This document shows, piece after piece, positions 20,191 through 30,700 of a stretch of 64,000 nt of DNA (positions within the stretch are counted from its first letter, which is position 1; each line of letters starts with the position of its first letter). Source of the stretch: Pseudomonadales bacterium (GTDB lineage Bacteria > Pseudomonadota > Gammaproteobacteria > Pseudomonadales > Azotimanducaceae); assembly GCA_028285415.1 (NCBI GenBank), contig JANQPF010000010.1, positions 124,001 through 188,000 of the forward strand, given 5' to 3'. The notes under the pieces were generated by a model. The model saw only the letters and a program-made list of their open reading frames with translations. It ran no database searches and was not told the DNA's origin. The translations under genes were made by a program, and so were the position numbers.

Positions 20191-20898
20191 TCAGGCCACT
20201 TCTGGCGTGAACAGATACCCGGTGCCGTGAATGGTGGCAATGATCTTGGCATTCGCCGCCCGCTCGCCGAGCTTCTTGCGTAACTGCCCGACCAGCACAT
20301 CGATATAGCGGTCATCTGGAAACCACTCGCGATTCCTGATGCGGTTCATCAGCTGGTCACGGTTCATGACCTCACCGGCCTGCTCCATGAAGGCCAGCAG
20401 CAGCTGATACTCACCAGCGGATAGCTGGACCGGAGAACCTTCTGGTGAGGTGAGCTCGCGTTTGTTCAAATCCAGCGACCAGCCCTCGAACGTGCGCATG
20501 TGATTGCGCTTGCGCTGCTTCTGCTGGATCTGCACGCGGCGTATCAGATTGCGTGCGCGGGACAGCAGCTCGCGCGGGTCGAAGGGTTTGGTGACGTAGT
20601 CGTCAGCGCCGCTTTCGAGTCCCAGAATGCGGTCAATCTGTTCCTGCTTGCTGGTGACGAGAATGATGCCGATGTCGGAGTTGGCGCGGATCTCCCGCGT
20701 CAGCGTCAGGCCATCCTTGCCGGGCAGCTTGATGTCGAGCAGCACGAGCACAACGTCAGTGTCATCGATGATTTTCTGCACCTCGTCACCGGTACCCGTA
20801 GAGGAGACGCGGAAGCCTTCATCTTCGAAATAGGCGACCAGTTGCTCGCGGGTTATTGGTTCGTCTTCGACGACGAGGATGTGATCCTGATCACTCAT
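20191..20898 (-). CDS. OmpR-family response regulator (TorR/ArcA-like)
   Basis: The 235-residue regulator has an N-terminal receiver (ILVVEDEPITREQLVAYF; phospho-acceptor in LVLLDIKLPGKDG; LVTSK; DDYVTKPFDPREL). A C-terminal winged-helix domain has LNKRELTSPEGSPVQLSAGE, VMNRDQLMNRI, then DDRYIDVLVGQLRKKLGE and the final hairpin ATIHGTGYLF. The ATG at 20898 gives the usual N-terminus and has AGGA nine bases upstream; an ATG at 20931 would add 11 residues. It is co-directional and first in the unit with the 2111-residue kinase, whose histidine kinase, receiver and Hpt domains could form a phosphorelay ending at this protein. The partnership is inferred from adjacency. Confidence 0.93.
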   Translation of the reverse strand: MSDQDHILVVEDEPITREQLVAYFEDEGFRVSSTGTGDEVQKIIDDTDVVLVLLDIKLPGKDGLTLTREIRANSDIGIILVTSKQEQIDRILGLESGADDYVTKPFDPRELLSRARNLIRRVQIQQKQRKRNHMRTFEGWSLDLNKRELTSPEGSPVQLSAGEYQLLLAFMEQAGEVMNRDQLMNRIRNREWFPDDRYIDVLVGQLRKKLGERAANAKIIATIHGTGYLFTPEVA

Positions 20899-21050
20899 GG
20901 TTCCCAGTCCTATTGGAACAGTTGCAGACATACGTGTACGTAGATAAGTAACGCATTTAGACGTTGAAAACTCAAGCTGACGGGCCGTAAGGTGCGCAGT
21001 TGATCACGAAATCCCGCCTCTGCAGGCTGCATTCCGTAAGGAAACAAGAC

Positions 21051-21260
21051 ATGTTGATCATCCCGGTTGACGATCTCTCCGAGGACGCGCTGCTCGGCGT
21101 CATCGACGCGTTCGTGCTGCGCGAAGGGACCGACTACGGGCATCGGGACATCTCGCTCGACGAGAAGCGCAGACGGGTCAGGGCCATGCTCGAGCAAGGC
21201 ACCGCCCGCATCGTCTACTACCCGGAAAACGAGTTCATCGACATCGAACTCACCGCCTGA
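21051..21260 (+). CDS. YheU-family (UPF0270) protein
   Basis: The 69-residue protein matches the short YheU family over its length: MLIIPVDDLSEDALLGVIDA, then VLREGTDYG, the SLDEKRRRVRAMLEQGTARI helix and IVYYPENEFIDI. The ATG at 21051 is supported by AAGGAAA nine bases upstream; the open frame begins 51 bases earlier without such a site. Function is unknown; the family is small, acidic and widespread in gammaproteobacteria. It is divergent from the response regulator operon across a 150-base gap. Confidence 0.88.
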   Translation: MLIIPVDDLSEDALLGVIDAFVLREGTDYGHRDISLDEKRRRVRAMLEQGTARIVYYPENEFIDIELTA

Positions 21261-21388
21261 ACCACCGTTCGGAACCTGCGGTTCCGGCGTCAGCTTCCCG
21301 GCGTCTGGCTCCCCCACACCCCCAGCCATGACCGCACGTCAATGAAATGACACCGTTCAGCCCGGTGCGCGTCCCGCGCGCCGTGCTT

Positions 21389-21404
21389 TGTGATCCGCCT
21401 CACA
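21389..21404 (+). promoter_or_regulatory. CRP/Vfr-type binding site upstream of the DUF11 gene cluster
   Basis: TGTGATCCGCCTCACA has both perfect CRP half-sites (TGTGA and TCACA) with the canonical six-base spacer. It sits about 165 bases upstream of the first DUF11 gene in the 220-base region that should hold its promoter. It suggests cAMP-CRP (or Vfr) control. No confident -35/-10 pair was found next to it, so activation or repression cannot be assigned. Confidence 0.6.
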
Positions 21405-21553
21405 GATTGCCCCTCGCGCCTTAAGTCCAATGGGCTGACTCACTGCTATCGGCGCCGTACCGCCGTTTTTTTGACGATATGACCCAGTTAACGGAAAGAC
21501 CGGCGCCGAAACGTAAGTATCTGATTTCTCAAAGGACAGAAGGACTGAGGCCA

Positions 21554-22630
21554 GTGACTGCCGTTTCCAATTGCTCGATGCGACGCCTGCCGGTTGTCGT
21601 GTTATCCGCTGTTTCGCTGTTTTTTTCTGGCGCTTCGGACGTACTCGCCATCGGTACCGATGCCGGCGTCAATATTCAGAACACTGCCACCGCGACGTTC
21701 GATATCAACGGCACCCCGCAGACGCCGGTTTCTTCCAACACCGTACAGACCATTGTCGATGAGTTGATCGATGTCGTGGTTGTCGACGACACCGGCGGCC
21801 CGGTTGCGGTGTCCGCTGGCGAGACGGGTGCCGTACTGCAGTTCACCATCACGAACAACGGCAATGGCGATGAGGTCTTCCGGCTCATCGCTGACGAAAC
21901 CGTGGCGGAAGGCGGCTTCGACCCGATCCTCAACCAGCTTTACATCGAAAGCAACGGCCTGCCGGGATTGCAGATCGGTGGCGATACGGCCTACGTGTCG
22001 GGCATTGCGGATCCCACGTTGCTCGAGGACGAAAGCCTTGTGCTCTACGTCGTTTCCGACATCCCCGGCGGTCTCGGCTCCGGCGATGATGGCGACGTTG
22101 CCGTACGCGCGGTTGCCGAGACCATCATTACCGGCACGGGTGGCATCGACGATCCCGATGATGCGGGCTGGCCGGCCCCGGGTGTCAGCTACGCCGGAGC
22201 CGGTGATGGCGGCGGCGACGCCGTGGTGGGCACCTCGCACGACGTGACCAATCTCCTGATGCGCACGACCGGCCGCTACGAAGTCAGCGATGCCGTCGTC
22301 ACGATTGCCAAATCCGCGATCACGATCGTGGACCCGTTCGGCGGCACCACGCTGGTACCGGGAACCGTCATTACTTATCAGCTGGACGTTTCAGTCACCG
22401 GCAGCGGCACGGCTGAAAGCCTTGTCGTCAGCGATGTCATCCCTGCGGATCTCGAATACCAGGCGGGCACGCTGCAGATCGATGGTGTTGCCGAGGACGA
22501 CGACTTTGCCCCCTCTGGAACGGACAACTCGGGATTCAACGCCGGCACCACCAGCATTGTGGTGGACCGCGGCGACGTGGTCGGCGGAGCGCCGACCGTT
22601 GTCATCACTTTTGAAGCTGCCATCCGCTGA
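21554..22630 (+). CDS. Secreted DUF11-repeat protein (cluster gene 1)
   Basis: The 358-residue product has a signal peptide ([20 protein letters not shown], cleavage probably after DVLA). A first module, [20 protein letters not shown], is shared in pattern with cluster genes 3 and 4. A middle beta-rich region carries [13 protein letters not shown]-terminal DUF11/TIGR01451-type Ig-like domain follows ([42 protein letters not shown]). There is no membrane anchor, so it is expected to be periplasmic or surface-associated. GTG at 21554 is preferred because AAGGA lies nine bases upstream; ATG at 21479 would add 25 residues but has no ribosome site. It is acidic and Gly/Asp/Val-rich, as are its neighbours. 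Confidence 0.75.
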   Translation: MTAVSNCSMRRLPVVVLSAVSLFFSGASDVLAIGTDAGVNIQNTATATFDINGTPQTPVSSNTVQTIVDELIDVVVVDDTGGPVAVSAGETGAVLQFTITNNGNGDEVFRLIADETVAEGGFDPILNQLYIESNGLPGLQIGGDTAYVSGIADPTLLEDESLVLYVVSDIPGGLGSGDDGDVAVRAVAETIITGTGGIDDPDDAGWPAPGVSYAGAGDGGGDAVVGTSHDVTNLLMRTTGRYEVSDAVVTIAKSAITIVDPFGGTTLVPGTVITYQLDVSVTGSGTAESLVVSDVIPADLEYQAGTLQIDGVAEDDDFAPSGTDNSGFNAGTTSIVVDRGDVVGGAPTVVITFEAAIR

Positions 22631-22695
22631 CCGTGTGTCATGCGGCTGGCCCATTAGGAGAAACGCTCGCTACGAGCAATTGACAGGAGGTAACT

Positions 22696-23265
22696 ATGAC
22701 GCTGTTGAACACGGATATGAAATTGCGTTGTTTTGTTAACCGAATACAGGACCTTCGCGTGTCGAAGGGTCTGTTGTGGCACCGGACCGTGCGTCCGCTG
22801 ACCATCTTGCTGACTGCGCTCTCAGCCTTTGCAGCGAACGCTGCCGAGGCTCAGGTGCGGTTGGAAAATACGATCAAGAAGGTAGAAACCTTCGTCAACG
22901 AAGCCGGTGAGGTGGAACGCCGCCTGGTCGATGCAAACAGCGTCGTGCCCGGGGATGAACTCCAGTACACCGTGCGCTTCACCAACGAGGGAACGCTGCC
23001 CGTTGATGCCGGGACCATTGTCATTACCGACTCTATTCCGGCGCATACGGAGTACCTGGACGGCACCGCATTCGGTTCCGGCACCGAGGTGCAGTTTTCC
23101 ATCGATGGCGAGTCGTTTGGCCGACCCACGGATCTGAATATGGTCAAGGAAGGTGTTGAGGTGCTTGCCTCGGCCCGTGACTACCGTTCGATCCGATGGA
23201 CCTTTGCTCCGGCGCTCGAGCCGGGTGAGACAGGCCACGTCTCTTTCAATGTTCGCTTGAAATGA
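22696..23265 (+). CDS. Secreted single-domain DUF11 protein (cluster gene 2)
   Basis: The 189-residue protein has an unusually long signal region of about 50 residues (hydrophobic core [19 protein letters not shown]). One DUF11-like domain follows: [19 protein letters not shown], then [37 protein letters not shown], and the closing [21 protein letters not shown] strong AGGAGG lies seven bases before the ATG, the best ribosome site in the cluster, suggesting high translation. It lacks the N-terminal NTAT module of its three neighbours. DUF11 domains are Ig-like building blocks of surface proteins; no enzymatic residues are apparent. Confidence 0.8.
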   Translation: MTLLNTDMKLRCFVNRIQDLRVSKGLLWHRTVRPLTILLTALSAFAANAAEAQVRLENTIKKVETFVNEAGEVERRLVDANSVVPGDELQYTVRFTNEGTLPVDAGTIVITDSIPAHTEYLDGTAFGSGTEVQFSIDGESFGRPTDLNMVKEGVEVLASARDYRSIRWTFAPALEPGETGHVSFNVRLK

Positions 23266-23287
23266 TCTTTCGCACGCCGGTTGTTCG

Positions 23288-23338
23288 GGCGGGGCTCAGT
23301 CTCCGCCTTTTGCGCATGTGCATCCGCCCTGTGGCGGA
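23288..23338 (+). other. Two hairpins between cluster genes 2 and 3 (possible attenuator or processing site)
   Basis: The first hairpin pairs GGCGGGG (23288-23294) with CTCCGCC (23301-23307, one G-T wobble) and is followed by TTTT, so it can act as a weak intrinsic terminator. The second pairs TCCGCC (23323-23328) with GGCGGA (23333-23338) around CTGT. They lie in a 154-base gap inside a co-directional cluster and could lower expression of the distal large genes or stabilise the upstream message. Confidence 0.45.
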
Positions 23339-23419
23339 CGCGCCCGTGAGTGCAGCCGAGGTGAAAGAGCAGGACGAGTCGCGGGGGAAATCGGTTTTAT
23401 TAACTTAAGGATAGAAGTA

Positions 23420-24757
23420 ATGCAGTACTTGAAACGATTAAGTCAGGTAGTGCTCGCGGTTGGCGGACTGAGTTGCGGTTTGCTGGCGTGGGCAGACGGC
23501 ACTGACTCCGGAACCACGGTTACCAATGGCGTAACCATGGACTTTACCGTTGCCGCGGTGCCTCAAACCGCAACAACCAACGTCAGCTTTGTGGTCGACC
23601 GCAAGCTGCGTCTGGACGTTGGCACCAACCAGTCTGACTGGGTCAACGCCGTTGCGGGGCAGGCAAGCACAACGGGTGCCTCCATTCAATTTCTCGTCGA
23701 GAACAACTCCAACGACAGCGTTGACGTTGTAATCGCGTTGATTGACCAATCCAACATCGACGTCACGGGTTTCCCTTCCAGCGCAGGTCCTGCGCCGATC
23801 GTGCCGACGGGTCTGACCATCTGGGAAGACACCAACGGTGACGGGGTGCTGGACGGTGGTGAAACCGTCCTGGGCGCTGCGGCAGGCGACTTTGCCCTGA
23901 CCGGCACGCTCCTGGAAGACGAAATTCGTACCATTTCCGTCAGCATCGACGTTGCCGGCGCCGCCACGGCCGATCTGTATCAGACCTATGGTCTGGTTGC
24001 AGCCGTAGCGAGTGCGGGAACCGCGATCGCGAACGACGACAGCAGCAACGAAAGCCCCGGCGTTGCGGACGTACCGGCAGTAGCCGACGATCCGCTCACC
24101 GTGCAGGTCGTGTTTGCTGACGACGGCAGCGCGAACGCCGAAGACCAGGGTTACGACTTCCTCGCAGGCGCGCCTGCGCCCACGGGTCTGCCGGACGCTC
24201 TGACAGACGGTCAGGCGGCCAACGCAGCCGGCTTCCGCACCATTGGTGTGCTGGGTATTGCCAAATACGTCGAGGTCATCTACGACCCGATCTCCGGCAA
24301 CCACTACACCGGTGTGGGTAACGGCACAACGGGCACGGAGCCCAAGGCCATTCCGGGCGCGATCATCATGTACGTGATTGGTGTTTCCAATCAGTCGTCG
24401 CTTGCTGCCACTGGCGTTGCCATCAGTGACAACGTTCCCGGCGGTCAGCCTGGCGATCCGCTGTTGCTCGGAAACTCGGCTGCCGTGGCCGGCGTTGCAG
24501 TCCCTGCCAGCGTGGATATCGACATTGACGGTTCTATTGTGACCTTCGATCTCGACACCTCTGGTACGGGTATTGCCGTGGATTCGCAGGTGCATGTCCG
24601 CGAATGCAGCACAACGTCGACCGATCCGCTCGACAGCCAGGTTCCGTTCGGTGCAGATCCCGCAGAGGTGAACGCGATTGGCATGGGCGCGAGCTGTGAC
24701 TCGGGCTCTACCGGCTACATCGTGTACTTCACGACGGTTGACGACGCCGCGTCCTAA
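23420..24757 (+). CDS. Secreted DUF11-type surface protein with Ca-loop (cluster gene 3)
   Basis: The 445-residue protein begins with signal peptide [20 protein letters not shown], cleaved near LLAWA. The shared module follows: [24 protein letters not shown], in which the NG-T-x-x-F pattern mirrors NTAT-x-x-F of genes 1 and 4. Around residue 140 [14 protein letters not shown] is a dockerin/EF-hand-like calcium loop. A repeat-type domain ([30 protein letters not shown]) is the DUF11 core. Two cysteines near the C-terminus (VRECST; GASCDSG) may form a disulphide. ATG at 23420 has AAGGA eight bases upstream. It is probably exported by Sec and kept outside the inner membrane; partner unknown. Confidence 0.8.
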   Translation: MQYLKRLSQVVLAVGGLSCGLLAWADGTDSGTTVTNGVTMDFTVAAVPQTATTNVSFVVDRKLRLDVGTNQSDWVNAVAGQASTTGASIQFLVENNSNDSVDVVIALIDQSNIDVTGFPSSAGPAPIVPTGLTIWEDTNGDGVLDGGETVLGAAAGDFALTGTLLEDEIRTISVSIDVAGAATADLYQTYGLVAAVASAGTAIANDDSSNESPGVADVPAVADDPLTVQVVFADDGSANAEDQGYDFLAGAPAPTGLPDALTDGQAANAAGFRTIGVLGIAKYVEVIYDPISGNHYTGVGNGTTGTEPKAIPGAIIMYVIGVSNQSSLAATGVAISDNVPGGQPGDPLLLGNSAAVAGVAVPASVDIDIDGSIVTFDLDTSGTGIAVDSQVHVRECSTTSTDPLDSQVPFGADPAEVNAIGMGASCDSGSTGYIVYFTTVDDAAS

Positions 24758-24787
24758 ACCGCCAGCCGATAGGAACCGCGACAAATA

Positions 24788-27700
24788 ATGCCCAGGACGG
24801 CATTTTCAAGCGAACACGGAAGGCAGGATCAACTCAGGTTGATCCTGCTTTCTGCGTTTCTGCGCGGCTGTCTGAAGCTCTGCGGAGCGGGCTTGCTGTG
24901 GCTCATGCTCCTGGCTCCGGTTCCTGCGCTGGCCATTCCTCCCAATACGCCCATCACCAACACGGCAACCGTCGACTTCGATGTTGCCGGAGTGGGTTAT
25001 GCGGTTTCCGACAGTGAAACCGTCATTACCGATCCCAATGCGGGCAACAGCCCGCCGTACGGATTGCAGGTTGACCCGCCGAGTATCGATGAAAACGACG
25101 ACGGCGGCACCGTGGGTCTCATCACGGTGAACGACCCTGATCCGACGGACACGCACACGTTTGTCGTGTCGGATCCCAGATTCACAGTCAGCGGTAACAC
25201 GCTGCAGCTTCTTCCGGGCAACAGCCTGAATTTCGAGGCGGAAGCGAGCGTTACGCTGACCGTAACCGCAACGGATCCCGCCGGAGACAGCTTCGTGCAA
25301 ACGCTGACGATTTCCGTCAACGATCTGAACGAAGCGCCAACCGACATCACGCTCAGCAATCAAACCGCCGTTGCCGGACAACCGGGCGCCATCGTCGGTG
25401 ATCTTGCAGCGGTAGACGAAGACGACGGCGATACGCACACCTTTGCCGTCGACGACGCCCGTTTCGAAGTGGTCAACGGTCAGCTCAAGCTGGTCGATAC
25501 CGAAAGCCTGGCGCTCGGCGAAACTGTGACGTTACTTGTTACAGCCACCGATTCCGGAGGCTTGAGCTACAGCGAAAGCTTCACCCTGACGGCAACTCCA
25601 CCCGGCGGTGGTAGCGGTGTCAACTCGAGTGTGAGCGTGTATCAGTTTGCCCCGGGTGTCCCTGGTGCACAGACGTTCGACGTCGGGATTGCGCAATGCG
25701 ATTCGGGTTCGGGCTTCGCCGATCTGCCCGCACCGCAGTCTGTTTTCGGCGACAGTATCGCCGTACCCGGCGATCTGGAACTGGCGGCAACAAATATCCT
25801 GAAATCCGGTGACTCGCTCTTCGTGCAGGTTGTTGATCCGGATGCCAACATGGATCCGGCAGTGCGCGAGCGTCTGCTTGTGACGATCGCTACGCTGGCT
25901 CTCGATACCGAGGTGATATCCATTCTCGAAACTGACGTCGACTCCGGTGTGTTCGTTGGTTTCATCCAGACCGTCAACGGGCCTGCCCTGCCGGGCAACT
26001 GCAGCATCGAAGTTGATGGTCCGGAGCGACTGACTGTCAGCTATACCGATGCCAGTGACGCGCTCGATGTCGCGACGCTGAACGTGCTGGTCGACCCGTT
26101 TGGTCTCGTTTTCGACAGCGCAACCGGTAACCCCATTAACGGCGCGCTGGTGACAATCATCGACACGGCCACCGGCAGTCCAGCTACCGTCTTCGACGAT
26201 GACGGCGTGAGCCCGTATCCGTCGAGCGTCGACAGCGGCGACGCGGCATTCGGCTTTACGCCGGGTCAATACCGGTTTCCCTTTGTTGCGTCCGGTGACT
26301 ACGAGCTGCGCGTGACGCCGCCCAACCGGTTCGCTTTTCCATCGGCTGCGCCCGATACGGACCTGCAGATGTTGGCCGGGGCGCCCTATGCGCTGAGTCC
26401 CGGTTCACGGGGTATGCCCTTCAACGTTCCGGTAGGACCTGCCGTGCGAGTAGACATACCGCTCGATCTGCTGCCCGTCACACCCACGCCCTCGGTGCTG
26501 GATCTGTTCAGCGTGCAGGTGGGTCCAGCGGCGTCGGAATCGGTGTACGTCGCTCCCGCCCAGTGTTCTGATGGCAGTACATACCTTGCGAGCGGCGATC
26601 CCGTCACGCTGGCTGCCGGCGGATTGAGCGTGCCAGGCAGCTACGAGTTGACGGCGGGCAGCCGCTTTGTGCGCGGCGATGCGGTATTCATTCGCGTCGT
26701 CGACCCAGATCAGGACCTGGATCCGTTTGCGCCGGATACGCTCGACGTTACGATCAGCGTGCCGCTCGGCGACAGCGAGCAGGTACGTCTTACGGAAACC
26801 AACGACTCGACCGGCGTTTTTACCGGTTACGTGCAGACCAGCGCGAGTGGATCTTTCAGCGCGTTCAACTGTCAGCTCGAAGCAGATCCCAACAGCGCGT
26901 TCGACGTCAGCTACGTCGACCCCGACGACGCCTCCGATGCCAGCGCCGTGCAGGCGCTCCTCGATCCCGGCTTTACGATGTTTTCGAGCGCGGACGGCAG
27001 TCTGGTCTCGGATGCCACCGTGACGATTGTCGACGCCGCAACAGGCCTGCCGGCGGTGGGGAGCGTTTTCAGCGTCGATGGCGTCACGCCTTTTCCGGAG
27101 ACAGTTGTGGTTGGTGGCTCGGTCACGGACGGCGCTGGACAGATCTTCGATTTTGCCCCGGGCACGTTCCTGTTTCCGGTGGTAGCGCCGGGTAATTACC
27201 GGCTCGAAGTCGTGAATCCACCATCGCATACGTTTGCGTCCGTGATCGACGATGCGACGCTCAACATGCTGCCCACGGGTCCCTATACGCTGTCGCCTGG
27301 ATCGCGAGGTGGTGACTTTACGGTGGTAGCCGGTGCACCGTTTGCCTTCGATGTGCCGGTCGATCCCATCAGCGCGGAGATATTTGTCAGCAAGCAGGCG
27401 AGCAAAGACGTCGCGACGGTTGGTGAATTCGTGCAGTACCAGATTCAGGTACGCAACGGCGATGCCAGCGGCACCGTCACCCGGGTGACGCTCGATGACC
27501 AGTTGCCCATGGGGTTCCGCTATGCAGACGGCTCGCTCCGTATCGGATCCAACCGTGAAGTCCCCCGCATCGGAGAAAACGGTCGGCGTATGCAGGTGGA
27601 TCTGCCTGATCTTGGCCCGGGCGAGGAGGTCGAAGTCCGCTACGTGGCTGAAATTACTTCAGGCGCGAGAGTGGGGCAGGCACGCAATCAGGCAACCGTC

Positions 27701-30700
27701 ACGGGTGTCGGTGTCGGCAGTGCCAACGTGGCCTTTGCCGATGTCACCGTGCGCGAGGATCTCCTGCGCAGCAAAGCCATCCTGGTAGGCCAGGTGCACG
27801 CCAACGGTTGCGATGAACCAGCCACGGGCATGCAGGACGTGCGCGTCTGGCTCGAGGACGGCACCTTCGTCGTCACGGACAAGGATGGCAAGTTCCACAT
27901 AGAAGGCATTGAGCCGGGTACGCACGTCGTGCAGCTTGATCTCGCTTCGGTGCCGTCGAGCCACGAGCCGATTCTCTGCGACGACAACACGCGTTTTGCC
28001 GGATCGGCGCACTCCCAGTTCATCGACGTGCAGGCCGGCACGCTGTGGCGTGCTGATTTCCACCTTGCCCGCAAACCCAACCAGGAGAGCGAAGTGGTTA
28101 CCCGTCTCGATGCGGAAGCGCTCGATGGGATCGTCCACTACGTCTACAGGGTGAAAGGTGGCGCCGTGCCGCTCGAGAACGTTCGCGCGACCCTCATGCT
28201 GGACGATCAGCTCGCTTTCATCGGCGGCAGCGCGCGCGTCAACGGACAGAAGGTTGCGGATCCGGGCGGCATCGAAATGAGCGCGCCGACGTTCAAGCTG
28301 CCCGATACCCAGGAAGCGTTCGAACATCGGATCGAGTTCGACGCGTTCGTCAAGAACCCGAAAGGTCTGATCGAATCCAAAGCTGTGGTGCAGTTTGTCA
28401 GCGACGCGGGTCGGCACCGCAGCGAGGTCAACGTCAACGAGCTCAGCCTCAACTGGCCGTCATCGCTCGTGATCGTAGCCGAGTCCGTAAGCTCCAACCG
28501 GGCGGCGCTCGAAAACGCCCGGCAAAGTAACGCCCGACGTCTGCCGGCGCGCAGGGTCGAGGGTGTGGTCCAACCGAAAACGAGCGGCGTTGCCATTCAG
28601 GGTGAGGTTCACGAGCCGAGTCGCGGCAGCAACCGTACGCGCAGCAACGTGGCCAAAACTGAGGTCAGCATCGTCGCACCTGACGTCGACAATCGGCCCT
28701 ATCAGCTGCCGAAAATCGATCGCGGTGAAGCGCCGCCTTTCGATCTCGCCTGGCTGACGGGCCACCAGGAAGCTCGCGGCATTGTCTGGCCACCGGAACG
28801 CTACAACCCGAGCATGCCTGCCGTTGAGGTTGCGGTGGTGCACGGCCAGACCGAGAAGCCGGTGCTGATGGTGGACGGGCAGCTCGTCAATCCCATCACG
28901 TACGAAGGCACAATCACGCACCATGAGGCGTCGTTGAGCATGACCCGGTGGGACAACGTGTCGATATCCGAGACTGACAGCGTGATTGAAGCGCACATTC
29001 TCGATGCAGACGGGAAAACCCTCGCGCGCTATGAACGTCCCGTTCACTTCAGTGGTGCGCCCGCCCGCGCCGAGCTCGTGCCGACGGAATCGTATCTGAC
29101 GGCAGACGGCCTGTATCCGCCGCTCCTGGCGGTGCGCCTCTACGACCGCAGCGGCTACCCGCTGCGGGCAGGGACCACGGGAGAATTCCGCGTGAGCGCA
29201 CCCTATCTGCCGCTCGACAAGGCCAAGCATCTCGAGAGCGTCGACAATGAGGTCAACAACATCCGCTACCAGGTTCTGCGCGACGGCATCGCCTATATCC
29301 AGTTGGAGCCAACGACGGTAACGGGTGAGGTGGAGCTCAGCTTCGAGTTCGATCAGGTGCGTAGCGATGTCGTGCGGGCGCGACTGAACCCGGGTACCCG
29401 GGATTGGATCATGGTGGGTCTGGTTGAGGGCTCGTACGCGCACAACAGCCTTTCCGGCAACATGACGAGCCTCGGTGCGTTGAACCTCGAAGACGAGTCC
29501 TTGAGCGATGGGCGCGTGGCGTTTTACGCCAAAGGGATGGTCAAAGGTGACTGGCTGCTGACGGCCGCATACGACACCGACAAGCGCTTCGAGCGCAGGC
29601 TCCGTGAACAGATTGACCCGAACCAGTTCTACACCCTCTACGGAGACGGAACCGAGCAGCTCTACGATGCTGAAAGTCAGCGCAAGCTCTATCTGAAGGT
29701 AGAGAAAGAGCGATTTGTTGGCCTCTTCGGCGACTTTGATACCGATTTCGAGCGTTCCGAGCTCGCCCGCTACGACCGGCGCATGAACGGCGTACGGACC
29801 GGCTATTTTGGCGAGCGCGTCGAGATCAACGCGTTCGCCAGCGAGACCGACCAGGCGTTCATCCGCGATGAGCTGCGTGGCGACGGCACCTCGGGCGTGT
29901 ATCGCCTTTCCAGCCGCAACATTGTGATCAACAGCGAGGCGATCAGGCTGGTAACCCGGGATCGCTTCTCGACCGACGTCATCATCGAGGAAGTGGCGCT
30001 GACCCGTTACCTCGATTACACGATCGACTACGGGCGGGGAACGGTCATCTTCAAGCAGCCAATCTTCAGCCAGGACGCAGGCTTCAATCCCATCTTCATC
30101 GAAGCGGAGTATGAAGTTGCGGACGAAGGGGCTGACGAGGAGATTGTCGCCGGTACCCGCATGGCTTACCGGCTGGACGAGAACGAGAGTGAAATTGCGC
30201 TGACCTACGTCAATGACGGCACGGAAGGACAGGGTGGCGATCTCATGGCCGCGGATCTGACCTGGCAGTTCAATCCGGAGCAGAAGCTCACGGTGGAAGC
30301 GGCGCAAACCGACACGGACGCGCTTGGCGCCGCGGATGCCTACCTGGTTGAGCTCGAGCACGCCGGTGAGAAGATTGCCGGACGCCTTTACTATCGCGAG
30401 CAGGAGCAGGCATTCGGTCTCGGCTATCAATCGACGCTCGAGGCGGACACCAGAAAGTTCGGGGTGGAAGGTGAGTATCGCGTGAACGAGCAGGTGCTGC
30501 TGCGCACGCAGACTTTCCAGCAGTCGCTCCTCTCGCAGGATGCGGATCGCTTCCTTGCCAACGTCGAAGGCGAGTGGCGTCGAGGTGATACGAAATTCAG
30601 GGGCGGGCTGCAGACCGTCAGTGAAGAGACGGCAAGCGGTGAATCCCGGGACGGGTCCCAGGTACTCATGGGCGTGACGCAGACGCTTCTGCGCAACAAG

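Noticed and set aside
20899-21050. TACGT direct repeats near the response-regulator start as an autoregulatory site
   Set aside because: Only two short adjacent copies, not spaced like OmpR-type tandem sites; too weak to claim.
23438-24784. 448-codon minus-strand frame opposite cluster gene 3
   Set aside because: Arg/Val/Asp-rich shadow translation; the plus strand has a ribosome site, signal peptide and DUF11 pattern.
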